From contig NZ_LXEI01000013.1 of NCBI RefSeq assembly GCF_001642835.1, positions 62,001 to 126,000 on the forward strand: a stretch of DNA of 64,000 nucleotides, written 5' to 3'. Below the pieces are notes generated by a model. The model saw only the letters and a program-made list of their open reading frames with translations, searched no databases and had not been told where the DNA came from. The position numbers and the translations under genes were made by a program. This document shows, piece by piece, positions 25,390 to 33,958 of this stretch (its first letter is position 1; each line of letters opens with the position of its first letter). The DNA is from Pseudotamlana agarivorans (lineage in GTDB: Bacteria > Bacteroidota > Bacteroidia > Flavobacteriales > Flavobacteriaceae).

Positions 25390-26484
25390 ATGACAAAACA
25401 AGCATTATCATTTTCAAGAACAGATTCGGCAAAATTTTTCCGAACATTAAATAAACGCGTTAATGATTATTTCAAAGAAAATAATATTAAACGTACTGGA
25501 AACTGGAAACTGTACCTAAAAGCAGTGGTTATGTTTGCCTTACTTATTGTACCAGTTGTTTTAGTTTTAAGCCTTGATTTACCTTGGTGGGCACAAATTT
25601 TATGCATGATTACTACGGGAATCGGAATGGCTGGAGTTGGTATGAACGTGATGCACGACGCTAATCACGGATCTTTTTCAAGCAAAAAATGGGTTAATAA
25701 ATTAATGGGAAGCAGCATATATATTTTAGCTGGAAACGATTATAACTGGAAAGTACAACACAATGTTCTTCATCACACATATACCAATATCCAAGGTCAT
25801 GATGAAGATATTGACGCAGGAAGAATCATCCGTTTTTCGAAACACACCAAATGGTTAAGAATTCATAAATACCAACGTTTTTATGCCTTCTTTTTATACG
25901 GATTATTAACTGCAAACTGGGCTATTACGACCGATTTCATCCAAACGTATAAATACCTAAAAAGAAAATTAGCTTACGGAAAACTTCCTCACCCAGCTAC
26001 GCAATGGACCAAGCTTATTATTGGTAAAATCGTTTACTATACCATTTGGATTGTCCTCCCCTTATCTTTAGGGTTTGCTTGGTGGCAAGTTTTAATTGGT
26101 TTCTTCGTAATGCATTATACTGCAGGTATCATTTTAAGTGTTATTTTTCAATTAGCGCATGTGATGCCGAATACAGAAATGCCTGTACCTGATGAAGATG
26201 GCAACATGAAAAATACGTGGGCTATTCATCAATTATTTACCACCTCTAACTTTTCACCAAAAAGTTGGTTTGCCGAGTTTTATACAGGTGGGTTAAACAG
26301 ACAAGTAGAGCACCATTTATTTGCTCATATTAGCCATATTCATTACAGTAAAATCGCTAAAATCGTAAAAGAAACAGCGAATGAATACCGTTTACCTTAC
26401 AACGAATATTCTACCTTTTGGCAAGCCGTTTCCGAACACTACAACCAACTAAAAGTTTTAGGTAAAAAACCTAATTTCGCATAA
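25390..26484 (+). CDS. Membrane fatty acid desaturase (acyl-CoA/acyl-lipid type)
   Basis: 364 residues, four or more membrane helices. Three histidine boxes that bind the diiron centre are complete: HDANH at 89-93, HNVLHH at 124-129, and QVEHH near 311, placing it in the front-end (delta-5/6-like) group where the third box begins with Gln. It introduces a double bond into membrane lipid acyl chains; regiospecificity is not readable. Separate promoter. Confidence 0.9.
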   Translation: MTKQALSFSRTDSAKFFRTLNKRVNDYFKENNIKRTGNWKLYLKAVVMFALLIVPVVLVLSLDLPWWAQILCMITTGIGMAGVGMNVMHDANHGSFSSKKWVNKLMGSSIYILAGNDYNWKVQHNVLHHTYTNIQGHDEDIDAGRIIRFSKHTKWLRIHKYQRFYAFFLYGLLTANWAITTDFIQTYKYLKRKLAYGKLPHPATQWTKLIIGKIVYYTIWIVLPLSLGFAWWQVLIGFFVMHYTAGIILSVIFQLAHVMPNTEMPVPDEDGNMKNTWAIHQLFTTSNFSPKSWFAEFYTGGLNRQVEHHLFAHISHIHYSKIAKIVKETANEYRLPYNEYSTFWQAVSEHYNQLKVLGKKPNFA

Positions 26485-26516
26485 ATTTTCAAACCACACT
26501 ATAACAAATAATTTAC

Positions 26517-27704
26517 ATGCAATTACTATCTGATAGAATTTTAAACATGGCAACCTCTGCAACATTGGCAATGGCTGCTAAAGCAAGAGAGCTTAGAGGA
26601 GAAGGAAAAGATATCATAGGATTAAGTCTTGGAGAGCCAGATTTTAACACTCCAGATTTCATTAAAGACGCTGCGATTCAAGCGATTAATGAAAACTACA
26701 ACTCTTACTCGCCTGTTGATGGTTATGCCGATTTAAAGGAAGCCATCATCACTAAATTCAAACGTGATAACAATTTAACCTATACACCTGCTCAAATTGT
26801 AGTTTCTACAGGCGCAAAACAAGCACTAGCTAATATTGCTGGTGTGATGTTAAACCAAGGTGATGAAGTTATTTTACCATGTCCTTACTGGGTAAGTTAC
26901 GCTGATATTGTAAAATTAAATGATGGTGTGCCAGTAGAAGTAAAAACAACTATTGACACAGACTTCAAAATGACTCCAGAGCAGCTTGAAGCAGCGATTA
27001 CACCTCAAACAAAAATGATTTGGTTCAGTTCACCATGTAACCCAAGTGGATCGGTTTATAGCAAATCTGAGTTAAGAGCTTTAGCTGATGTACTAGTAAA
27101 ACACCCAAATATTTACGTAGTTTCAGATGAGATTTACGAACACATCAACTACGGTGAAGGTCATGCTAGTATCGCCGAGTTTGAAGACATGTACAACAAT
27201 ACCATTACAGTTAACGGGGTTTCAAAAGCCTTTGCAATGACAGGATGGCGTGTTGGGTACATTGGTGCTCCAGAGAAAATCGCTCGTGCTTGTAACAAAT
27301 TACAAGGACAAATAACAAGTGGAACTAACTGTATCGCACAACGTGCCGTAATTACAGCTTTAAACGAGCCACCAACTCGCGTACAATACATGATTGACGA
27401 ATTTAAAGTACGTCGTGATTTAATCTTAGACCTTTTAAATGATGTTGAAGGTTTTAAAACAAACACTCCTGAAGGTGCTTTTTATGTTTTCCCTAACGTA
27501 ACACATTACTTCGGAAAGACTTTAAGAGGAAAGAAAATTAACAACGCTACAGATTTCTCTTTATACTTATTAGAAGAAGCGCTTGTTGCTACTGTTACAG
27601 GTGAAGCTTTTGGAAATCCAGATTGTATCCGAATTTCTTATGCTGCCTCTCAAGAGCAAATTATTGAAGCTATAAAAAGAATTAAAGCAGCTGTAACTGA
27701 ATAA
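26517..27704 (+). CDS. Pyridoxal-phosphate aminotransferase, aspartate aminotransferase type
   Basis: 395 residues, fold-type I class I aminotransferase. Substrate and PLP motifs: LGEPDFNTP near 38, the STGAKQAL loop near 97, SSPCNPSG near 171, SDEIYEHINY near 203, and the PLP lysine Lys237 in SKAFAMTGWR. Resembles the Ib subgroup of aspartate/prephenate aminotransferases. It follows the desaturase by 32 bases, so they may share a transcript. Confidence 0.92.
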   Translation: MQLLSDRILNMATSATLAMAAKARELRGEGKDIIGLSLGEPDFNTPDFIKDAAIQAINENYNSYSPVDGYADLKEAIITKFKRDNNLTYTPAQIVVSTGAKQALANIAGVMLNQGDEVILPCPYWVSYADIVKLNDGVPVEVKTTIDTDFKMTPEQLEAAITPQTKMIWFSSPCNPSGSVYSKSELRALADVLVKHPNIYVVSDEIYEHINYGEGHASIAEFEDMYNNTITVNGVSKAFAMTGWRVGYIGAPEKIARACNKLQGQITSGTNCIAQRAVITALNEPPTRVQYMIDEFKVRRDLILDLLNDVEGFKTNTPEGAFYVFPNVTHYFGKTLRGKKINNATDFSLYLLEEALVATVTGEAFGNPDCIRISYAASQEQIIEAIKRIKAAVTE

Positions 27705-27729
27705 TCATTTACACAGCAATTCATACTAT

Positions 27730-27764
27730 AAAGCCGTTAATTCAATTTAACGGCTTTTTTTTTG
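27730..27764 (+). terminator. Rho-independent terminator after aminotransferase gene
   Basis: AAAGCCGTTAA (27730-27740) pairs with TTAACGGCTTT (27747-27757) around a six-base loop, followed by a long T-run. Confidence 0.9.
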
Positions 27765-27865
27765 TTTAAATTTTAATTAAAAGATAATGAAAAAACCTAA
27801 ATTATAGCTTATATTTAAAAACACAAAACACCTAAAATCAAACAGTTAACCATATACAGATTCAT

Positions 27866-28522
27866 GTGAATAAAAAAAATCAAACGGTGGGAGGAATTTC
27901 AGGAATCATAGAAGCCAGCCTTTACATATTTGGTATTATTTTATTATTTTCCAGCTTACACCCCGCTATTGATCAAGCCCAAACAGCCGCTGAAAAGTTA
28001 CAATTCATTATAGAAAATAAAGCCAAATATCAATTATGGATGTTGCTTATTTATGTCATATTTGGAATTGTTTTAATCCCTCTTACAATTGCTATACACG
28101 AAATTTTTGAAAATAATTCAACTCTTTTTTCTAAAGCAATGCCTGTATTTGGTTTTATCTGGTCAGGACTCGTAATTGCAAGTGGTATGATTGCAGTTGT
28201 TGGAATAAACGCTGTTGGGGAAACTTATAACACAGACCCCAATTCTGCAATAACTTCCTGGAAAACCATTGAAACGATTCAAAACGGCCTTGGTGGAGGA
28301 GTAGAAATTATTGGTGGAATATGGGTTTTACTTATAAGCATAATGGGTTTGACGCAATCTATATTTAACAAAGGTCTAAATTACTTAGGATTAATCGTAG
28401 GAAGCGCAGGAATTTTAACAATAATCCCAGCACTAACAGACTTAGGAGTTGTATTTGGCCTCACTCAGATTTTTTGGTTTCTCTGGATAGGTATCGCTAT
28501 GATAAAAAACGGAAAAACTTAA
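27866..28522 (+). CDS. DUF4386-like membrane protein, GTG start
   Basis: 218 residues with about six hydrophobic helices. The NKKNQTVGGISGIIEASLYIFGI beginning, the middle SKAMPVFGFIWSGLVIASGMI and late GGGVEIIGGIWVLLISI resemble the DUF4386 family of small membrane proteins with unknown function. An ATG two bases upstream is out of frame and hits a stop, so the GTG at 27866 is the probable start. Monocistronic. Confidence 0.7.
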   Translation: MNKKNQTVGGISGIIEASLYIFGIILLFSSLHPAIDQAQTAAEKLQFIIENKAKYQLWMLLIYVIFGIVLIPLTIAIHEIFENNSTLFSKAMPVFGFIWSGLVIASGMIAVVGINAVGETYNTDPNSAITSWKTIETIQNGLGGGVEIIGGIWVLLISIMGLTQSIFNKGLNYLGLIVGSAGILTIIPALTDLGVVFGLTQIFWFLWIGIAMIKNGKT

Positions 28523-28554
28523 TCTTCAACGTTATTTAAGCAGTCTAGTAGGGT

Positions 28555-30048
28555 CTACCTGTTCCGCCAAAAGAACGGTGTAAATAAGATAAGTACTGTA
28601 AACAGCTCAAGCCTTCCTATAAGCATTAAAAAGGACGCCCACCACTTTCCTAACCCTGGCAATAAAGCGTAGTTATTAACCGGTCCGAAATCGCCAAATG
28701 CAGGTCCTACGTTTCCTAAAGTAGATGCTGCTAAACCTATAGCCGATTTAAACTCCAAGCCAAACATGGAGAACACTAAGGCTCCAATAATAAAGGACAA
28801 CATGTAAAGAATAAAAAAGGCCAATACATTAAATACAATAAATCGGTTAATCGCCTTTCCGTTATATCTTACTGGTACAATTGCATTTGGATGTAGGGTA
28901 CGTTTAAATTCTAAAAACCCATTTTTTATTAAGATGAGATGGCGCACCACTTTCACACCACCAGAAGTACTTCCTGCCGAACCACCTAAAAACATGAGTC
29001 CAAAAAAGAAAACAACCAAAAATGGCGTCCATAAAGTATAATCGGCAGAAACAAAACCTGTTGTTGTAACTATTGATAATACCTGAAAAAGCGCATGCCT
29101 AAATGAACTTTCTGCCTGTCCCCAAACGATTGGGTGATGTATCGAGGAGATACTCAAATCGGCATGTAAATAAATGATAACTCCAGCTATTAAGGTAAAA
29201 ATAGTGATGAATTTAAAGTACAATTTAAACTCTTCATCATGTAATATTTTTTGAAATTTCCCTTTGAATGCAAAATAACTTAATACAAAATTGGAACCTG
29301 CCAGAAACATAAATAAGCAAATAATGTATTGTATTATAGGCTGATGGTTCCAATATGCTACACTAGCGTTTTTAGTTGAAAACCCTCCAGTAGACAAGGT
29401 ACACATGGCATGATTAATCGCATCAAAAAACGACATACCCGCAATGTTTAACAGGATGGTTTCAGCAGCAGTATAACTAAAATAAATAAGCCATAAACGC
29501 TTTGCAGTATCGGTTATACGTGGATGAAGCTTATCACCACTCGGTCCTGGGGCTTCAGCAGCAAAAAGTTGCATCCCTCCAATACCCAACAAAGGAAGAA
29601 TGGCAATAGCTAAAACGATAATCCCCATACCTCCTATCCAGTGCGTTAAACTCCTCCAAAATAAAATCCCTTTCGGAATGACTTCAATATCGTTTAAAAT
29701 AGAAGCCCCTGTAGTAGTATAACCCGACATGGTTTCAAAAAAAGCATCGGTAAAACTCGGAATACTTTCCGTTATCACATAAGGTAAGGTGCCCGAAAGC
29801 GACATGATTATCCAACCAAAGGCCACAACAATATACCCTTCTCGCTTATTCATAACTTTCTCATGGTTTCTTGTAAATACCATTGTGATAGCACCAACAA
29901 CCATAGTTAATAAGCCTGCTAAAAATATTTGCGAAGTAACGCCGTCTTTGTAAAGTAAGCTAACCAGTGAAGAAACTAGCATAAAACCGCCATTAAACAA
30001 TAATAGCAATCCTAAAAAGTGAAAAATAATTTTAAAATTGAGTTTCAA
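28555..30048 (-). CDS. trkH: TrkH-type potassium uptake channel subunit
   Basis: 497 residues, four pore-loop repeats. Selectivity-filter-like stretches: TMSGYTTTGASIL near 107, CTLSTGGFSTKNA near 217, SIVTTTGFVSADY near 320 and AASTLGNVGPAFG near 440. The pore-forming partner of TrkA, whose gene lies 25 bases upstream of the trkH start on the same strand, so the two form an operon for K+ uptake. Confidence 0.95.
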   Translation of the reverse strand: MKLNFKIIFHFLGLLLLFNGGFMLVSSLVSLLYKDGVTSQIFLAGLLTMVVGAITMVFTRNHEKVMNKREGYIVVAFGWIIMSLSGTLPYVITESIPSFTDAFFETMSGYTTTGASILNDIEVIPKGILFWRSLTHWIGGMGIIVLAIAILPLLGIGGMQLFAAEAPGPSGDKLHPRITDTAKRLWLIYFSYTAAETILLNIAGMSFFDAINHAMCTLSTGGFSTKNASVAYWNHQPIIQYIICLFMFLAGSNFVLSYFAFKGKFQKILHDEEFKLYFKFITIFTLIAGVIIYLHADLSISSIHHPIVWGQAESSFRHALFQVLSIVTTTGFVSADYTLWTPFLVVFFFGLMFLGGSAGSTSGGVKVVRHLILIKNGFLEFKRTLHPNAIVPVRYNGKAINRFIVFNVLAFFILYMLSFIIGALVFSMFGLEFKSAIGLAASTLGNVGPAFGDFGPVNNYALLPGLGKWWASFLMLIGRLELFTVLILFTPFFWRNR

Positions 30049-30073
30049 AATAAGTACCGATTAATGGGCAAAT

Positions 30074-31423
30074 TTATATAAATAATTTTTCAACGCGTTT
30101 TATAGATTTCAATAAACAACAAACCACCACGCGATCCCCGGCCTGAATTTTAAAATTACCTAAAGCAATCATACCAACACCGTTTCTTATAACCCCGCCT
30201 ATAATAGCCGATCTAGGAAAATCGATAGATTTAATAGATTTGTTACAAACGGCCGAAGAACTTTTAACTTCAAATTCCAAAAGTTCGGCGTTTAAGTTAC
30301 TCAGTTTGGTCATGGCAACCACTTCGCCACGTCTAATGTATCTAAAGATATTATTGGCTGCTAATAATTTTTTATTGATTAAAGTATCGATACCGATCGA
30401 ATGCGACAGATCGAAATAATCCATGTTTTCAACCAAAGCGATGGTTTTTTTAACCCCTTTCGATTTAGCTACTAAACAGGACATGATGTTCGTTTCTGAA
30501 TTTGGACCAACCGCAATAAAGGCATCCATATCACCAATATTTTCTTCTTCTAACAAATCAGCATTTCGTCCATCACTATTAATCACCAGAACTTTGGTTA
30601 ATACATCTGCAATATCAAAAGCACGATCTCTATTCCCTTCTATCAACTTCACATTAAACCCTTTCTCACTTAAATCACGGGCTGTTTTAAATCCAATTTG
30701 TCCACCACCTAAAATCATAACGTTTTTAATCTCGCGATTGATTTTACCAGTAAGTTTACAAAGCTCGTCGGCACCACCTTCCGAAGTAATAAAAACTACA
30801 TTGTCTCCTCTTTTAAAAACGGTATCTCCTCGTGGAATTATAGTGTATTGGGTACCAAATCGTTGAATAGCGATAGGCACAAAGTGAATTTCAGGAAAAA
30901 CCTCGGCTGCTTCCTTAACTGTTTTTCCAACAAAAGTAGCTGTTCTAGATAAGGTAAGACCTGCCATGGTAAGCGCACCTTCTTCAAACTCGTAGTTTTC
31001 GTTAAATGACGACTGTTTTAATGACAACTCAATCTCTGAGGCTGCTAACGCTTCTGGAGAAATTAATTCATCGATACCAAATTTGGTAAAACCAACTTCA
31101 TCTTTAAAACGAATAAATTCGGTATTAGAAATTCTCGCAATGGTTCGCATAGCACCAAGTTGCTTAGCTAAAACACAAATGGTAATATTCGTCGTTTCGC
31201 TAGAAGTTACCGCTATAAATAGATCACAAGTATCCACTCGTGCTTCTCGTAAAATAGCGATAGATGTTGCATCACCTTTAACAACGCGTATGTCTAATTG
31301 ATTATCGGCGTGTGCTAAACTTTTTTTATTTGGGTCTATTAATGTTATTTCTTGAGATTCGTAAGACAATAATTTTGCCAAATGAAATCCAACCTCACCT
31401 GCTCCCGCAATTATTATTTTCAT
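30074..31423 (-). CDS. trkA: TrkA potassium-uptake regulatory subunit
   Basis: 449 residues from MKIIIAGAGEVGFHLAKLL. Two Rossmann RCK domains, each with a GxGxxG nucleotide site: IAGAGEVGFHLA at the start and ILGGGQIGFKTA near 238; each is followed by a C-terminal ligand domain. Binds NAD(H) or ATP and gates TrkH. The frame extends nine codons upstream but lacks family similarity. Confidence 0.95.
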   Translation of the reverse strand: MKIIIAGAGEVGFHLAKLLSYESQEITLIDPNKKSLAHADNQLDIRVVKGDATSIAILREARVDTCDLFIAVTSSETTNITICVLAKQLGAMRTIARISNTEFIRFKDEVGFTKFGIDELISPEALAASEIELSLKQSSFNENYEFEEGALTMAGLTLSRTATFVGKTVKEAAEVFPEIHFVPIAIQRFGTQYTIIPRGDTVFKRGDNVVFITSEGGADELCKLTGKINREIKNVMILGGGQIGFKTARDLSEKGFNVKLIEGNRDRAFDIADVLTKVLVINSDGRNADLLEEENIGDMDAFIAVGPNSETNIMSCLVAKSKGVKKTIALVENMDYFDLSHSIGIDTLINKKLLAANNIFRYIRRGEVVAMTKLSNLNAELLEFEVKSSSAVCNKSIKSIDFPRSAIIGGVIRNGVGMIALGNFKIQAGDRVVVCCLLKSIKRVEKLFI

Positions 31424-31513
31424 TTTTCTGTCATCATAAAAAAGTAGCACAAATATAGTATAAAATAAAGGGCACTACATAAAATTGAAACAATATAATT
31501 ATTTGGTTAGCTA

Positions 31514-31545
31514 TTGTGTAAACCTTTGTTAAAAGTTTATATTTG
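31514..31545 (+). promoter_or_regulatory. Candidate promoter for ubiE
   Basis: TTG at 31514-31516 and TATATTTG at 31538-31545 with a 21-base spacer. The downstream box fits the Bacteroidota consensus exactly; the spacer is slightly long. The transcript would have a short leader of roughly 10-15 bases before the TTG start. Confidence 0.55.
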
Positions 31546-31562
31546 TCAAAAATTTTTTCAAC

Positions 31563-32288
31563 TTGTCAAAAGTAAAACCATACAAAAACAGCGCTTTAGG
31601 TAAAAAAGAACAAGTCACTAAAATGTTTGATAATATTTCTAGTGATTATGATGGCTTAAACCGAGTTATTTCCTTCGGAATTGACATTAAATGGCGTAAG
31701 AAAGTAGTTAATATCGTAAAAAACAGTAATCCTGAAAGCATCTTAGACATTGCTACGGGAACAGGTGATTTAGCGATTAACCTTGCTGAAACTGATGCTA
31801 CCAAAATTGTGGGATTAGACATTAGCAGTGGGATGCTAGAAATCGGCAAGGAAAAAATTAAAAAGAAAGGCTTAGACTCTAAAATTGAAATGGTTTTAGG
31901 TGATAGCGAAAATCTACCGTTTAAAAATGACACGTTCGATGCCATTACCGTAGCTTTTGGAGTTAGAAATTTTGAAACTTTAGAAAACGGCCTCAAAGAA
32001 ATATACCGCGTTTTAAAACCTAATGGAACTTTTGTGATTTTAGAAACCTCTGTTCCTACGAAAACACCTTTTAAACAAGGATATAGTTTATACACGAAAA
32101 ACATTTTACCACTAATAGGAAAAATATTTTCTAAGGACCGAAGTGCCTACAGATACTTATCGGAATCGGCTTCTGTTTTTCCTTATGGTGAAGCCTTGAA
32201 CAATATTTTAAGAAAAATTGGGTTTATTAATGTTGAAGATTTTCCACAAACTTTGGGTGTGGCAACTATTTACAAATCATCTAAGTAA
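31563..32288 (+). CDS. ubiE: Demethylmenaquinone methyltransferase UbiE/MenG, TTG start
   Basis: 241 residues. SAM motif ILDIATGTGDLAI near 60, the family GLDISSGML, AFGVRNFE and RVLKPNG motifs all present. Makes menaquinone by C-methylation; in a bacterium with Na+-NQR and no visible ubiquinone genes the menaquinone role is likely. The TTG at 31563 gives SKVKPYKNSALGKKEQVTKMFD, which matches homologues; the first ATG (31623) would drop this conserved part. Followed by porT, which starts five bases after the stop. Confidence 0.93.
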   Translation: MSKVKPYKNSALGKKEQVTKMFDNISSDYDGLNRVISFGIDIKWRKKVVNIVKNSNPESILDIATGTGDLAINLAETDATKIVGLDISSGMLEIGKEKIKKKGLDSKIEMVLGDSENLPFKNDTFDAITVAFGVRNFETLENGLKEIYRVLKPNGTFVILETSVPTKTPFKQGYSLYTKNILPLIGKIFSKDRSAYRYLSESASVFPYGEALNNILRKIGFINVEDFPQTLGVATIYKSSK

Positions 32289-32292
32289 ACAT

Positions 32293-33021
32293 ATGAAGCA
32301 TTTTTTTGCACTAATCGCTTTCCTACTCATATTCCAAACCTCATACGCTCAGCTTTTTACACGAGAAAAAGTAACCTATGATGCCAATCAAGGACGCGGC
32401 TCTACCGATAACGATTTATTACGTTGGGGCTATTATTTAGGAATGAACAGCTACGACTTTAATTTCGATTACTACGAAGACCTCACCGATATATACGTAA
32501 AAAGAGAACCAGGCTTTAGTGTCGGACTAATTGGAAACTTACGCATCAATAGTTTTATTGATTTACGTTTGGAACCTGGTCTTAATATTACAACTCGAGA
32601 ATTGCGTTATAGCGAAGATTATTTTGATGGCATGAGTTATACCGATGCAGACTTAGTTAGGGAAGTAAAATCAACATACATACACGTTCCTTTACTGATA
32701 AAAGTATCAACAAAGCGTATTAATAACTTTAAACCTTTTGTTGTGGGTGGTTTTTCTACCGCTATTAACTTATCGAGTAACCAAGATAACCCTGAAGACA
32801 ATTCTAGCGGGCAATTTAGAACTAAAACAACCCCTATCTTTTATGAATTAGGCTTCGGAATTGATTTTTACTTATATAATTTTAAGTTCACACCTTCGGT
32901 ACGTGGTGTTTTTGCCATTAGTGATGAACTGGTTAGAGATGAAGATCCTAACAGTCCGTGGACAAGCAACATTGCTAGTATGAAAACACGTGGGGTATTT
33001 TTAAACTTCACCTTTCAGTAA
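32293..33021 (+). CDS. porT: PorT/SprT, type IX secretion outer-membrane barrel
   Basis: 242 residues from MKHFFALIAFLLIFQTSYA, a signal peptide. The remainder alternates hydrophobic beta-strands with a C-terminal VFLNFTFQ ending in aromatic residue, as in an eight-stranded barrel. Downstream placement directly after ubiE and the RWGYYLGMNSYDF stretch match PorT of flavobacteria, a component needed for type IX secretion and gliding. Identification rests on family memory and context. Confidence 0.8.
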   Translation: MKHFFALIAFLLIFQTSYAQLFTREKVTYDANQGRGSTDNDLLRWGYYLGMNSYDFNFDYYEDLTDIYVKREPGFSVGLIGNLRINSFIDLRLEPGLNITTRELRYSEDYFDGMSYTDADLVREVKSTYIHVPLLIKVSTKRINNFKPFVVGGFSTAINLSSNQDNPEDNSSGQFRTKTTPIFYELGFGIDFYLYNFKFTPSVRGVFAISDELVRDEDPNSPWTSNIASMKTRGVFLNFTFQ

Positions 33022-33027
33022 GAAGAA

Positions 33028-33062
33028 TTGTTATTGATTAAAGGGTATTAGTTATTGGCTAA
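33028..33062 (+). repeat. Heptamer-like array after porT
   Basis: Six bases after the porT stop: TTGTTAT, TGATTAA, AGGGTAT, TAGTTAT, TGGCTAA, then a run of A. Five in-register, diverged 7-base units ending in the same GGNTAA plus A-run as the arrays after trpE and trpD. Confidence 0.5.
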
Positions 33063-33063
33063 A

Positions 33064-33085
33064 AAAATAGTTCTTCATCAAGAAC
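33064..33085 (-). terminator. Short terminator overlapping the end of the rRNA methyltransferase gene
   Basis: On the minus strand GTTCTT, loop GATG, AAGAAC is followed by TATTTTTTT. The 6-bp stem is short; the gene's stop codon (33078-33080) lies in the loop and stem, so the terminator includes coding sequence. Confidence 0.5.
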
Positions 33086-33797
33086 GTTTAAATTCACTTA
33101 ACAAAATAGCAGTTGCTGTAGCAACATTTAAACTTTCTGTAGCCTGCAAATCTCCAAATCGAGGTATTGATACTTTTTGGGTAATTACGTTTTCTATAAT
33201 TTCAGAAATACCATTAGCCTCGTTACCCATTACCAAAACACCTTGTTTTGGTAGCGCACTTCTATAAACGTTTTCACCTTCCATAAAAGCTCCAAAAACG
33301 GGAATGGTTTGTTTCTGTAGAAAGTTTTCTAATTCCAAATAACTCACATTAACACGAGTTATCGAGCCCATGGTGGCCTGTATGACCTTCGGATTAAAAC
33401 AGTCGACCGTATTTTTACTACAAACCAAATCTTTAACACCAAACCAATCACACAACCGTATAATCGTTCCTAAATTCCCAGGATCTCTCACATCATCGAG
33501 GGCTACTACCAATCCCTCGGCTTGTATGATTTTAGGCTCAGGAATCCTAAAAAGGGCTAGCGCTTTATTTGGTGTGGTTAAGAAACTAATTTTTTTTAAT
33601 TCGGCAGCAGTAATTATAACTTCTTTTTCAGATTTATCACCGAAGGATTCCGTGGTAAAAAGTTGATAGAGTTCCAATTCAGAATCCAATAATTCAGCAA
33701 TCGTTTTAAGTCCTTCAACCACAAAAAAACCATGTTGAAGCCTATATTTTTTTTGCTTTAAACTCGTTATTAATTTAATCTGACTCTTAGATAGCAT
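33078..33797 (-). CDS. TrmH/SpoU-family RNA 2'-O-methyltransferase
   Basis: 239 residues from MLSKSQIKLITSLKQKKYRLQHGFFVVEGLK, the usual substrate-binding N-terminal domain, then the SPOUT knot with DDVRDPGNLGTIIRLCDWFG near 115, MGNEANGIS near 200 and IPRFGDLQATESLNVATAT near 215. The target RNA base is not readable. The frame continues 25 codons upstream but that part is not conserved. Divergent from the barrel-protein gene. Confidence 0.9.
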   Translation of the reverse strand: MLSKSQIKLITSLKQKKYRLQHGFFVVEGLKTIAELLDSELELYQLFTTESFGDKSEKEVIITAAELKKISFLTTPNKALALFRIPEPKIIQAEGLVVALDDVRDPGNLGTIIRLCDWFGVKDLVCSKNTVDCFNPKVIQATMGSITRVNVSYLELENFLQKQTIPVFGAFMEGENVYRSALPKQGVLVMGNEANGISEIIENVITQKVSIPRFGDLQATESLNVATATAILLSEFKRS

Positions 33798-33958
33798 GTT
33801 CCTTTTAAAAATTTGTATAAAGAAAAGAAAATAATTAAAAGATTTACTTAGTCTCGAATTAATTAAATTCAATTTCTAGCTGAAATACCTTATTTTTGAA
33901 CCATTATTAGCTGCAAAAACCAAAATCATTCATAAAACCTGAATTAACTACACTTCAT

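Noticed and set aside
30423-30866. 147-codon plus-strand frame opposite trkA
   Set aside because: Antisense shadow of a firmly identified gene.
31646-32104. 152-codon minus-strand frame opposite ubiE
   Set aside because: Antisense shadow of ubiE; composition follows the coding strand.
33055-33267. 70-codon plus-strand frame after porT
   Set aside because: Overlaps the end of the TrmH-type gene on the other strand and starts in the heptamer array; no likeness to known proteins.
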